NCBI GenBank assembly: GCA_015039465.1
Contig: MU130673.1
Location: forward strand, 48,506 to 112,505
Origin: Phlegmacium glaucopus
Taxonomy: Eukaryota; Basidiomycota; Agaricomycetes; Agaricales; Cortinariaceae
DNA: 64,000 nucleotides
Reading direction: 5' to 3'
How positions within the stretch are numbered: the stretch's first letter is position 1; the number at the start of each line of letters is the position of its first letter. The translations under genes and the position numbers were made by a program. Positions 35,322 to 46,631 of this stretch are shown in pieces. Under the pieces are notes generated by a model, which saw only the letters and a program-made list of their open reading frames with translations, ran no database searches and was not told where the DNA came from.

Positions 35322-36401
35322 AATGGATTAGGTGGAGAAGACTTGCGTTAAGTTTAATCCCTTCATTTTAATCTGCAACAAGAAACTTGTGGTGTATTGT
35401 CCCCAACTTGAGACATCCATCGTGTATAATTGGTGTATAGTGTGGGCGGCCAATGAGATCTAGCAAGCTCTAACACTTGGTTGAATTCTAAGCCTGTCTT
35501 GATGATGGAGGAGAAGGGATAACAACGATTTGAAATTGAATGTGGCTTAGGGAGGGCGTTGCGCTATTAGCAACGGTTTTTCCAAATTAGGTCTGGGCCA
35601 TCAAAGAAAAAATCACCAAAAAAAACTCGACCCGACAAGGTTTTCCGAACCAGCTGTAATAGGGATAGATGTTGTGTTGATAACTAACTGATAACAGGCG
35701 GACGTAATAATACAGCCTACGGAATGGAGATATCCTCATAATTTCTCTGGGCGTATTCGGGTAGAGGCGACGTTATTCTTCAGGAAGTGGAACTGCTGTC
35801 CCAATTTCTCCCTGTGGCGCCATCGGACTCGCGCGAGATTGTGAATTGGAAGGTCCATTACAACGTCCGTATCATACCATACGGCAAGAAATGCTGGTAC
35901 GCCAACGATTCCGCGCGTTCCCAACAGCCTGCCATCGAGAGACCCTTTTGAAGCCTTCCTTAGTCTTCTGCTCCTTCCGTTACGTTCATGGGCCCACTGC
36001 AGGAATCGTCGTCGTCGTCCTCTAGAAATTCGCATAGATCCACGAGCTGTTGAACGTTTGGTGTCGTGGAGCCAAATTCAAGAGAGATAACTCTATAGAT
36101 CCAATAAACGAAGGTCGTGCAGCATCACCGAGTTGCATATATTGAGAACATCGACGATATAGGAGGCCGGGAGGCTAAAGGTCAGCTAGAAGCACTAAAT
36201 ACTTGTTCTGTGGCCATGTTGAATTTTGATCTCGGCATAGGAAGAGAAGGAAATTTACACAGCAGATGGTGAAATTCGAACGGAAAGACCGCAAGTCACC
36301 ATGCGTTCTTGGAGGGAGTCTAGATACCAACCGCGAATTGAAGCACAACTCCAATATAATCGGAGATGAGGTAAGAACGCGTCATTTAGTGTACAACACA
36401 G
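35322..36401. other. ABC promoter copy and intergenic DNA
   Basis: 35322-35560 resembles the DNA upstream of ABC copy 1 (6960-7192), in reverse orientation. An Arg-rich ORF at 35736-36035 on the minus strand has no supporting motif or splice structure. Near 36190-36220 lies a copy of the first exon of the next gene (see separate entry). Otherwise nothing is recognised. Confidence 0.45.
36180..36220 (-). pseudogene. Orphan duplicate of first exon of the 36402-37051 gene
   Basis: ATGGCCACAGA followed by a block ending in AAGTATTTAGT and CTTCT repeats the start, donor and intron beginning of the gene at 37051. The donor GAGTAAGT has become GAACAAGT. Nothing further downstream matches, and the reading ends after about ten codons. 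Confidence 0.55.
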
Positions 36402-37051
36402 CTAAAGTAGTTTAAGCACTAGGAGTATTTCGATCACCATGCATATCACGATTTCATTCAATACGCAAACGAAACAAAAGCAATTAAAGACCGTATTCTC
36501 TGTGATATCTAGTTTCTCCAGCGATACCACACTGGCTCCTCCTCCGGATACTGGAGCACTTCTCTCGCAGCGTCTATAAATCCCTCCTTGGACATCTGGT
36601 CCATCCTTTTCTTGGTTTCGTTGGAAGTGAAAGCGATTAGTAACCTGCGGTAATCGATGACTAGAGGTGTCAGGGGCGAACTTTAGAGGACAGATGTCCG
36701 TCATCAAGAGCAAGGCGTGGGGCAAACAAAACGAATTGAACGCACCCAAAACGTTCGTGGAACCCCTTTTGATTCCAATTTGCGCACAGAACCATAAATG
36801 AAAATGAGTCGATATCGAGATTGTGATAAGAGGAATTGAAGCGCTTCATATCATTGCGGTCGAAGATCCAGCCCATCACGTACATTGGTGTACGTCGTTT
36901 GTTAAAGGCTAATGTCCTATACAGCTTGGGTGGCTCATCCAACGGGAGACTGTCTGGAAATCGCTTGACATCTCTGGAGTCAATTGAGTAGCAGTCAGTG
37001 AGAATTTAGTGGCAGTCAGCGAGAAGGACTAAATACTTACTCTGTGGCCAT
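36402..37051 (-). CDS. Small hypothetical protein, three exons
   Basis: Not recognised. The model starts ATG-Ala-Thr at 37051. Intron 1 is 36974-37040 (GTAAGT...CCAG) and intron 2 is 36661-36745 (GTGCGT...CTAG). The product begins MATEDVKRFPDSLPLDEPPK, continues with KRRTPMYVMGWIFDRNDMKR and HERFGHRLPQVTNRFHF, and has a Gly/Ser-rich piece before the stop near 36402. No TM segment except a weak hydrophobic C-terminus. It faces the gene at 37222-37665 across about 170 bp, a likely divergent promoter. Confidence 0.55.
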
Positions 37052-37221
37052 GATGTTGATTGTTGATGGGCGGGTGATAGAGGCAATGTCACGCAAGGTG
37101 ACACTTGTGCAATCAGCGTATCAACAACTATAATTCTCTGCCTCTTATCGCTGCAGCAGGAGAGTGGTGGACCTTCTATCAGCGGTCTCGGAAGGATTTC
37201 CGTTATCATGGAGCATTCGAG

Positions 37222-37665
37222 ATGCCAATTGGGGGACCTCCTGGCAATGATGACGAACCCGATGATCTTCCCGATGATCTAGCAGTAGTTGAAGCAGCGT
37301 TGGTTGCACCATTATATGTTGACAATGACCTAGACGAGCGCCAAGAATGGTTAGAGAAGGCCAAGAACGACGAGAGGGCTCGGAGGGAGATTCTTCGTCA
37401 CCAGGAGAAAACCGCAAGGATGGAGAAGTGGGCTAGGGGTATGGCAGAAATCGACAACGAAAGGCAGGAAACAGCGGACCGCAAGCAGAAGCAGGGACAA
37501 GAGCGTCAGAATCGTTATGAAAAGCGGTTAGAAGCGCGAAAGGAGAAAGAAAAACATTTTTCCATTCTGGAAAAGATGATTGACATCTATGGCGTAGAAA
37601 ACTTGTGGGTGAGGGCCATCGCTCCACATGGCATATACGAGTCCCTTGAAATGAAATTATACTAG
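37222..37665 (+). CDS. Hypothetical charged, coiled-coil-like protein
   Basis: Not recognised. The first ATG in the frame is at 37222 (MPIGGPPGNDDEPDDLPDD). The frame is open back to about 37105, so an upstream exon or start is possible. It has an acidic N-terminal part, then a long Lys/Arg/Glu-rich helix (ERQEWLEKAKNDERARREI to RYEKRLEARKEKEKHF), then a short globular-looking tail ending ESLEMKLY. About 147 residues from this start. Confidence 0.55.
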   Translation: MPIGGPPGNDDEPDDLPDDLAVVEAALVAPLYVDNDLDERQEWLEKAKNDERARREILRHQEKTARMEKWARGMAEIDNERQETADRKQKQGQERQNRYEKRLEARKEKEKHFSILEKMIDIYGVENLWVRAIAPHGIYESLEMKLY

Positions 37666-37992
37666 TATTTTTATAGCGTCTTCGTGAGCGTTGAGTTTCT
37701 TAAAGACACGATTGACAGACAAAACAGTGAGTAAATTGTTTTCGCGCGGCAAACAAGGCCATCACCATCAACACGTGCAATCAGCAATGCCTGTTACCGA
37801 TTTGGCAGCGTTACGTCACATCACACTGCCAAATACGTGACAAAGTGTGAAACACTTGAAACATAGCTTACTCACTCTGTTTTGGGTGGTCTTTTTTGTA
37901 TTCTAAATGTATTCTAGCATCATATGAACATGTAGTGAATTGTATTTATCATAAAAAATGGTAATTATTGTTGAAATTATCAGTTACAGTGC
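37666..37992. other. Intergenic DNA
   Basis: No gene is seen. Short direct repeats around GTGACA/CACACTGCC occur near 37800-37860. Confidence 0.4.
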
Positions 37993-38587
37993 TAGTGTTG
38001 CCGAAGTTTGGTTCAGAACTGCTTCAGAGAACTGGAACCGGTCGAACAGAACCGCGTGGAACCGACAGTTTGGTTCTTGGTTCTGAAATTTTTGAGATTT
38101 TGAGAACCGTTTGAGAACTGGTTCAAACCAGAACCAAACTGTCAGTAAATACAGGGGGTATCAGCACCAAATTCATGTAATATTAATTATAATTTGAGTT
38201 ATGTTGGACCCACAATTCAACTGAAAAATAATAATATGAAGCTGGCTTGCTAATTTTAGACAACAGGTAGGTTCTCAGTGATCTCACGCCAATCAGCAGT
38301 CATGGCCAGCCATTTATTGGACTTCCGAGCACCTAATACTACAGAAATATGCATAGACAGCATTATTTGTGCATGAAATCTGATAATATAACATTATTTA
38401 TAATTTTATGTAGGTCTAAAACATAATTTCAATGTATTTCTATTTTTTGTAGCGGTTCTCAGTTTGAACCAGTTCTGGAACCAGACCAAACTGGCAAGAA
38501 CCGGTTCTGCCAGTTCTCATCGGTTCCAGTTCTTGGTTCTCAAAATTGAGGGTGAGAACTGGACTGAACCGAACTTCGGCAACACTA
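37993..38587. mobile_element. hAT-like MITE related to the 2551-6002 element
   Basis: Ends TAGTGTTGCCGAAGTTTGG and, reversed, TAGTGTTGCCGAAGTTCGG carry the same GGTTC/GAACC-rich subterminal structure as the element at 2551. It is 595 bp with no ORF of its own. The flanking 8-mers (TACAGTGC and TCCAGCAA) are only partly alike, so the target duplication has decayed or the ends are slightly misplaced. Confidence 0.7.
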
Positions 38588-38894
38588 TCCAGCAAGCTTG
38601 AATACTTTCAATTGCTTCTTCAGAGCTAGGCCTTTCAAATCTGCAAAAAGTGATTCTTTTGAGGTTGATTCCCACTTCAGCTGCCCATTCTTCATCCTTT
38701 TGCCTCCTCTCTTTAGTTTTGACCCTGGTGGCTGCTTGTTGTTTAGCACAGGCTTCATTGTGATCCACATACTCCAGCTTCTTTTCCTTTTTATCTCCTT
38801 TTATTTCTTGTGCCTCACTGCGCAAGAATGAATGGTCTTCCTTTTCTGTGAATTTTGCCTTCATAAATGCTTCTGTATCATTCCAGAAGAACAT
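38588..38894 (-). pseudogene. Gene fragment truncated by MITE insertion
   Basis: A minus-strand ORF from 38894 reads MFFWNDTEAFMKAKFTEKED, then a Lys/Glu-rich stretch and EEWAAEVGINLKRITFCRF. It then runs into the MITE terminus at 38587, whose sequence supplies the final codons of the ORF. The family is not recognised. It may be part of a transposon-encoded protein. Confidence 0.45.
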
Positions 38895-38911
38895 AGATAA
38901 AGCATTATAAA

Positions 38912-39500
38912 GATGTTAAGTTTAGACAAAGGGGGTGTTGAATTTTGTGTCGGTGTGAAGAACTAAGACTTGTCTGAACACTTAAAACTTAGGTGTCTAG
39001 ATGAGGGCAGGGGTATGCGATAGTATTGGTTCACACCGATGAGGAGTCCCCTCCTCATTAATATGCTTAAATACTCTACAAGCTGTGGCTGTACTAGAGA
39101 TAGTAATCTATGAGCTGTATCCACTATTGGTCAACTTAGAGGATGAACAAGAGGAGGGAACTAAGTTGATATTCAAAACTGAGGAAAACATACAAGCTTT
39201 GAGTACTTAAATAATAAAAGGAATAGCAACCAAAATATAAAAGATAAATATAAAGTGCTGTGTTCTGCTCCTGGAAGGTCCTGCATTCTTGGGTGAATAA
39301 TCCGTAGCGGGTGTGCTGACTGATAGTGGGAAAGTGATGACAAAGAAATAGTTGTTATGGTGAAGATGTGGTAATGGGTTTGGAGTAATGTTGGAAGAGC
39401 TGGAATGATATGGAGAAGTCTTGGAGTTGGATGTAGGAAGAGTAGATCCAGATACAAGGGAAAGTACTGGAATGGAGTCTGGACACTCTGTTCTACCTAC
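38912..39500 (-). repeat. Decayed inverted copy of the 40800-41395 LTR, with an LTR-like insert
   Basis: Starts TGTTAAGTTTA. From about 39138 to 39500 it matches the reverse complement of the LTR at 40800-41395 with many CpG to TpG/CpA differences. Between 38937 and about 39137 there is an unrelated segment starting TGTTGAATTTTGTGTCGG after a purine run, perhaps a second LTR-type insert. Confidence 0.55.
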
Positions 39501-40794
39501 ACTGCCTGATTGGAATTTACTTCTTGACCAACACCCATCCGGAACTGATCAAGTATGGGGACCCAAGTCTCCCATATTGGCTTGGGAAAGATACCTCAAC
39601 CAAATCGGCAGGTGGACTGACCAGTTGGCAACCTGTATGTCCCACCCCACTGTTGACCTTAGCATCTTCTCTCCCAATCCTCATTCAGGCCCAGTCCTGA
39701 CTCTCTTTACTTCTGACTTTCATTCAGGACTGAACCCAAATGGAACTTCAACTTGTTATTTTATTTGTTCTCACATGACACCATTTTAATTATTTTATTA
39801 TTGCACCATTATTTATTTATTTTCATATGTCTGTTATGTCCATATTTGTATTTAAATACTTTCCCATCCTAGCAGAGATCCCCATCCTTTCCTCTTTGGA
39901 TCTCCTGCTAGGTGAGTTTGTTGTAGTTGATACTTATAATTTTATTAAACTTTGGATCTCCTGCTAGTATCATCAGTAAATTCAGGTTTTCAGGGTCAAA
40001 AAATGGCACTATGGGAAACTGCCAAGAGCTGTCAAGCACTATATAGAGTCCCATAGCAACCTATAGTGACATAGCAAAGGGTCTTTGATTGACAGCCCTG
40101 GACAGCGCTCCATAGCACCCATAGCAAAACCCAAACTTACTGATGATGCCTGGCTTTGACCTGATTTTCAGTTATGTTTGGCCCTGACCAAACTCCTGAA
40201 TTTCAGACAAACTCCTGATCCTGATTGGGACCAGCCAACTTTCAGTTGCCCTTACAGATGGTGATTCTTCACTTTTCAACTCCTATCTGTATACTTATCC
40301 TAAGCTTCACATCAAATAGTGATACATAAATATACTAGTACATATATAATACTGGGGAAGTAGGAAATAAGAAAACAAAATTGTGGGTGGTTTATATATC
40401 TTTTGGATGGTGCACAGACCATTGGTCACATGATCACAGATAAGCATGATTTCAAGCATATGGTGGGTCAGGGTAGATTACATAAATTCCAAGAAAGGAA
40501 ATTTTTAAGATGGTAGAGAATTGTTTTAGGACCCTGAATATGTTTAAATTATATTAATAGCAGCTCTCCTTATTGAGAAAACTGCAAAGGACGTGGCAGT
40601 TAAAGATTTTCTAGCAAAATTCATAAATTACAAGGGACTCCCAGGGCCTCCTGATGTGATTTAATCCAGATGGTCAATGCACCAGGATACACTAAAGGTG
40701 TCCTGAGAAAATGGGTGACACTCAAAACTTTATCTATGCTGTCCTAGGTTGTCCTGAGGTGTCCTTGGATAAGTGTGTAACACTCAAATTTTAC
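39501..40794. other. Non-coding repeat-rich DNA
   Basis: No gene is supported. 39830-39970 has an LTR-like look, with a TATTTAAATA box and repeated GGATCTCCTGCTAG. 40690-40790 holds repeats of GTGTCCTGAG/GACACTCAAA, and matching GGTGTCCTG repeats follow the solo LTR at about 41400-41430. Confidence 0.4.
39972..40147. mobile_element. Short TIR element (MITE-like)
   Basis: Ends ATCAGTAAATTCAGGTTTT and, reversed, ATCAGTAAGTTTGGGTTTT enclose about 135 bp rich in short CATAGCA/CTATAG inverted motifs. No target duplication could be fixed. Confidence 0.5.
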
Positions 40795-40799
40795 CTGTG

Positions 40800-41395
40800 T
40801 GTTACATTCTGTCATACGTTACTCCGGTCCAGCTCCGTCGGAGCTGTTTCCGGTAGTCTGTACTCCGTACAGTGCTTTCCCTTATATCCGGAACTACTCA
40901 TCCTATGTTCAACTCCGAGACTTCTCCGTGTCATTCCGGTCCCTCCGCCTATACTCCAAACCCGTTATCACTTCTTCGCCACTACCACTATTCTTTGTCA
41001 TCATCTTTCCCATCATCAGTCAGCACACCAGCCATGGATTATTCACCCAAGAATGCAGGACCTTTCCCGGGAGCAGAACGCAGCACTTATATTTATATTC
41101 TATATTTCGGTTGCAATTCCTTTTATATTTAAAGTACTCGAACTTGTATGTTTTCCCTTAGTTCGAATATCAACTTAGTTCCCCTCCTCTTGTTTTTCCT
41201 CTAAGTCACTGAGGTCTTCCGACTTATTACTTTCTTCTTCCGATCCGAAATCAGGACACCTTAGGAGCTGGGCGGCACAGCACATACGCTGAGGCCAACG
41301 TCCTTTCCGGGTTACTGTTCCGGTTCCGTTCCGTCCGTACCGGAGTAACTCTGACGTGACTTCTCCTTTTGCTTTAAACTTAACACTGTGCTGCT
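40800..41395 (+). repeat. Solo LTR with 5-bp target duplication
   Basis: A 596-bp segment starts TGTTACATTCTGTCATACG and ends CTTTAAACTTAACA, so it has TG...CA ends. It is flanked by CTGTG on both sides (40795-40799 and 41396-41400). No internal retroelement sequence adjoins it, which fits recombination between two LTRs. It is richer in CpG than the DNA around it. The superfamily is probably LTR/Gypsy-type, but this is inference. Confidence 0.8.
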
Positions 41396-41539
41396 CTAGG
41401 ATGTCCTGTGGTGTCCTGTGGTGTCCTGAGTAGTGATGTGATACTAACAAATTACCCAAGGCTACCAAGGGCCAAAATCATTTTTCCTGATGAAAGGAAA
41501 GTAGGGAGTCTAAAACCAACCAGCCAGTGAACAGGGGAC

Positions 41540-41770
41540 AAAGTTCTGGAGCAAAATTTCAGAGGATTGGGACTTGAAGCCTAAGGTTGCTGGGAGGACT
41601 GGAGCAAAGGTGGACTGGAGTAAAATAAAGCTTGCACTAATATAATCAAGAGCAACTTGCCTCTCATCACCCACCTTGACTGCTGCTCATCAAGCACCAT
41701 GAAGTGCAGTTTTGAGAAATTTGGCAGATCCAAGACACCAAAATATCCATCTCTGTACATGATCAGGTTA
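41540..41770 (+). pseudogene. 5' relic of the NB-ARC-TPR gene (promoter plus exon 1)
   Basis: This segment aligns with 61460-61690: the GGACTGGAGTAAAA block, CTTGCCTCTCATCACC, and exon 1 from its ATG (AGTTTTGAGAAA...GGCA...TCCAAGA, ATATCCATCTC). Nearly every CpG in the intact copy is TpG or CpA here. Nothing downstream of exon 1 is present. It lies just past the 3' end of NWD1. Confidence 0.75.
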
Positions 41771-42072
41771 CTTTCATTTGTCAGAAGGCAAGATGCATGC
41801 ATCCCAAGCAGGTTTTATTTGGGTATTTTTTAAAAAGGGGGTGGTGAATGTATACACTGGGAAGTTAAGTTCAAGGCATTCTCTTACAGATCACCAGTTC
41901 CAATAAAAAAACTTGGCATCACTACATGTCAACTAAAAGGCAAAAAAATGGAAGTGAATGTAAGAACATATTGGGAGATGGCAAAAAAAAGATTGACAAG
42001 TGACAATGAGGAGAATGGAAAATAACTGTCTTGTGGTAACAATCCATCAGGCTTGATGAGAGGTTTACAGTG

Positions 42073-45000
42073 TTACTCCAGAAACTATATTTGAGAACAA
42101 ATGTTAAGAAATCAAGTAAAAAGGTTAAGTAAAATCTAAGAATCATGCATACCTCTAAAACCAAAACATCCCCTGATGCATATCCAAGGCATATCTTGGA
42201 CAGATGTTGACTTATAATGTGTGGTTTATGAAAAGGAGGTGGAATCCAGATCCTTTGAAGGTTTTTTGTATGGAATATAGCATTTTCAGATATTGCAAGG
42301 AAAGGTGGCTGGGATGAGAGATCAACACCATGGGGATTTTTCCAAATAAAATCAGTGTTGTCAGATGAAGATAGAACAGAAGTATATCCTTGGAGCTCTG
42401 CTTCACACTCTCCTGTGGCTGTATTCCAGATGCATACAGTGTGATCAGAAGATGCAGACACAATGTTCATGCCATCAGGAGAGAAGACAGCAGAATTGAC
42501 CCAGTTTGAATGTCCTGTCAGCTCTGCTTCACACTCTCCTGTGGCTGTATTCCATATACGTGCAGTATGATCATCAGATGCAGACACAATGTGCATGCCA
42601 TCAGGAGAGAAGACAGCAGAATTGACTATGTCTGAATGTCCTTTCAGCTTTGCTTCACACTCTCCTGTGGCAGTATTCCAGATCAATGCAGTGTGATCAT
42701 GTGATGCAGACACAATGTGCATACCATCAGGAGAGAAGACAGCAGATTTGACTATGTCTGAATGTCCCGTCAGCTCTGCTTCACATTCCCCTCTGGCTGT
42801 ATTCCATATCCGTGCAGTGTGATCATTAGATGCAGACACAATATGCATACCATCAGGAGAGAAGACAGCAGAATTGACTCTGTCCGAATGTCCTTTCAGA
42901 TCTGCCTCACACTCTCCTGTGGCTGTATTCCAGATCTGTACAGTCTGACCATAAGATGGAGACACAATATGTATACCATCAGGAGAGAATACAGCAGATT
43001 TGACCAATAATGAATGTCCTTTCAGCTCTGCTTCACATTCTCCTGTGGCTGTATTCCAGATCCTCACAATATGATCATTAGATGCAGACATCATATGCAT
43101 ACCATTAGGAGAGAAGGCAGCAGATATGACCCTGGATAATGTTCCTTTGAGCTCTCCTTCCCAAACTCCTGTGGCTGTATTCCAGATCTGTGCAGTATGA
43201 TCATAAGATGCAGACACAATATGCATACCATCAGGAGAGAAGACAGCAGAATTGACCCAGTCTGAATGTCCTTTCAGGTTTGCTTCACACACTCCTGTGG
43301 CTGTATTCCAGATCCTTGCAGTGTGATCATTTGAGGCAGACACAATATGCATACCATCAGGAGAGAAGACAGCTGAAGTGACAATGAATGAATGTCCTTT
43401 CAACTCTGCCTGACACTCTCCTGTAGCTGTATTCCAGATCCATGCAGTGGAATCATCAGATGCAGACACAATATGCATACCATCAGGGGAGAAGACAGCA
43501 GAATTGACCCAGTGTGGATGTCCTTTCAGTTCTGCTTCACACTCTCCTGTGGCTGTATTCCAGATCCTTGCAGTGTGATCATTAGATGCAGACACAATAT
43601 GCATACCATCAGGAGAGAAGACAGCAGATTTGACTATGTCTGAATGTCCTGTCAGCTCTGCTTCACACTCTCCTGCAGCTGTATTCCAAATCCGTGCAGT
43701 GTGATCTTTAGATGCAGACACAATATGCATACCATCAGGAGAGAAGACAGCAGAATTGACCCAGTCTGAATGTCCTTTCAGCTCTGCTTCACACTCTCCT
43801 GTGGCTGTATTCCAGATCCGTGCAGTGCAATCACAAGATGCAGATATAATATGCATACCATCAGGAGAGAAGACAGCAGAATTGACCCAGCGTGAATGTC
43901 CATTCAGCTCTGCTTCACACTCTCCTGTGGCTGTATTCCAGATCCTTGCAGTGTGATCATTAGATGCAGACACAATATACATACCATCAGGAGAGAAGAC
44001 AGCAGAATTGACCCAGTCTGAATGTCCTTTCAGCTCTACTTCACACTCTCCTGTGGCTGTATTCCAGATCCTCACAATATGATCATTTGATGCAGACACA
44101 ATATACATACCATCAGGAGAGAAGACAGCAGAATTGACTGAGGATGGATGTCTCAGGACTGCTTCAGACAGGCTCCATGCCTTTCTCCTTCCCACACAGA
44201 GCTTCCATTGACAGCTCATTCTACTTCCATATGTTTTCCAGATATGTGAAGTTTCTGGCAGCCAAGCTAATGCTGATGGACATCCTTCAAGACTGTTTCT
44301 CTTGATGAAATCAAAATTCTCCTTCAAAAACCGTTCAGCATCAATCACTATTGCAGCCAACTGCTTTTGGGTCTAGTTTCTGTTGTAAGTATAATTCATG
44401 TGCAGCAACAAGATCACTTACATCTACCCAATTTTCTAATTTATATAGTGCATCCATTGCAGTTCCCAACTTTCCTAAAATACTCAAACAATCCATCCAT
44501 CGCAGAAGATGTGTCTGAAAAAAATGCTTCAACTCATCAGATCTATTGGTATTGTCTGCATAGGTGAAGTGAAAGGCCCAGCTACGGCAAGCATATGCAA
44601 GTGGTTCAGAAATATCTCCACATTGCCTTTCTGCCAAGTAACAAACATCTTTTTTACCTGACCACTCTGTATCCAGTAATGATAGACATTGAAGTCCTAG
44701 GGATGTATGTGAAACACAGGGGTCAAGATAGTACTTTGGGGAAAGTATCTGATTACTGATGAAATCATAGAAGGAGGCATGGAATGTTGATATGGGTACA
44801 TCAAGGTCTTGAGATGGAATATATATCAAGGAATGAAGAGAAGAAAGGGTAGCCTTAGTGTGCTCTATGGGCATTTGAATCAAAGCACTGATGGCAGTCA
44901 TAGAGAGAGGATTATAGACATACACAACAGCTGTGAGAACCATGTCTATATTCATCCTCTCCTTTTCATATGTAAAGGCATAAGCAGCATCCAAAATTCT

Positions 45001-46631
45001 TTCATAGAGAATATCCAGTGGATGAGTTACACCAGATGTTGCTTCCACTGTCATATTGACCACATCTGAAAGACGATGAGGCATACTAGAACTACCCTTC
45101 TGAGCAATATATTTGCAGACAGTTGCTGCATAAATGAACAAAGTCCCAGACATATTTACAAGGCTTTCAAGTTCAGCCTGAGGAGGCCAGTCATGCCTAT
45201 TGTGCTTTACTTGGCCTCCAAGCAAGCAAGCTTTAATATAAAGCTCAATGTCAGCCTTGACAATCTCCTTTTCAACCTCATGAAGGATCAAGTTGGAATG
45301 ATCCCAAGAATAATCAAAAGTCTCCTTGAGCACTATCTCTGGACGACTAGTGATGAAGAACTTGACTGGAAGAGATTTACTATGATTTAAGATCAAAGAC
45401 AACAACTCAGCCACAAGGGACTGGCTGGAGCACTCATCCAGAGCATCAAGAACGACCACTGGGACATCTAATACTTGGCTGGTATCCCTGTATGCATCAT
45501 TGAGTGATTTGACAATGAAATTCAGGAATTGATTCCTGATTGTCCAAGATGAGCAGTCAGGATGGGCTTCCACCACATCCAGGATAAGTTGTGACACAGA
45601 AGGAAGATGCTTGGCCAACTGAAGGGCAATGGTTGGTATGATGCAACGAACATCACTAGTATCAACCCGGAGGTGAGAACAGAAGAAGGTACCACCCAGG
45701 GAATCCTTTTTACGGAGGATTTCACTGAATGAGTAAGCAATTGTTGTTTTGCCGGTTCCAGCCATCCCATTGAGCCAGTATACCTTTGTGGTTGTATTAT
45801 CATTTGCCCACAGCTGCAGCGCATCAAGGATTGCCTTGCGAGTGTTCTCCGTACATGCATTGCGTGGAGCGGGGGATGCTGCGTCGTATTCCGCAAACTG
45901 GGCGCGTGGCAGGAGGTTCTCACGTAGCGCAGTCTATGAGCTATGTTTTAGCGAAGATTGTGCTCCTTTAAAAACAATATACGCTCACTAAGATTTGAGG
46001 CTTCGTTCGTTCATTTCCATCTGCGCTGAATATATTCTGGACCCGACAAGATAGAACCATTAGCACACAGATTGGCATTCATGTTACTAGAATGACACTT
46101 ACGGTAATTGTTGCCTGTGGCATGTATACATTCTGAGCGCCTTGCAAGAAAGACATTGGACTATGGGTGTGCGGAGACATGTACTAAATGAGCAGTAATT
46201 AGTGACGACAGTCGTGGGCGCAACATGGATGCTGACCATGGCTGGAGTTTCTGGTCCTTGGCTACTAGCGGAACCAAGTTGCCTGGGCACAGCAGGTCCG
46301 GATGCCGAAACGGGTACGGAGATTGGAGAGGATACCGTGTATGGTTCAATACTCGCAACTGCCGTGGCAAGTGAGCGATCGACGCTGATCACAGGGACGA
46401 TTTCGAGCGGCGAACTACTTGAAAGTATGATGATATTGTTAATAATTAATATCAGACAACAGAATTTAGTTACCTTGTCCCTCCAGCCGCCACGGCCATA
46501 GAGCTTGAACCCACCTCGACCGATGATGGTGTAGGTGCGCGCTTCAAACAGAAAAGAGAATATAACTGCCTTTTCAAGGATCGGGCAACTTTTTCTACAC
46601 GATTGTTCCTAGATGGTCTTTCGCTCGACAT
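42073..46631 (-). CDS. NACHT-WD40 NOD-like receptor (NWD1)
   Basis: This is a fungal STAND/NLR protein, a class that includes heterokaryon-incompatibility receptors; its ligand is unknown. The start MSSERPSRNNRVEKVARSL is at 46631. Spliced small exons give a Ser/Pro/Thr-rich N-terminus, then SPMSFLQGAQNVYMPQATIT, NIFSADGNERTKPQIL, and the NACHT domain with Walker A GMAGTGKTTI, Walker B VVVLDALDECS and sensor FFITSRPE. A 48-nt intron in the 44350-44405 region (GTAAGT...ACTAG) joins NACHT to the WD40 half in frame. Fourteen WD40 units of 42 residues follow (SAVFSPDGMHIVSAS, RIWNTATGECEAEL). The last intron is 42085-42152 and the protein ends VLVLEFLE, stop at 42073. No stop interrupts it. NWD2 has the same structure. 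Confidence 0.92.
42415..44160 (-). repeat. 126-bp tandem array encoding 14 WD40 repeats (NWD1)
   Basis: Fourteen consecutive 126-bp units differ at few positions. Most differences fall at the two residues after Gly-His-Ser and around the Asp of SASxDxT. Units are so alike that unequal crossing-over or gene conversion is expected. By my count there are eight CpG dinucleotides in about 2.2 kb of this exon. Confidence 0.9.

Noticed and set aside
35736..36035. Arg-rich minus-strand ORF as a gene
   Set aside because: No motif, no splice structure, no duplicate under constraint; its composition is what random GC-rich DNA gives.
42415..44160. Regular repeats that could look like a CRISPR or satellite array
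   Set aside because: The period is exactly 42 codons, the frame is open and the product is a WD40 propeller; no spacer structure exists.
44341..44405. NACHT and WD40 reading frames of NWD1 as two separate genes or a frameshift
   Set aside because: A 48-nt GT-AG intron at the same place in both paralogues joins the halves in frame.
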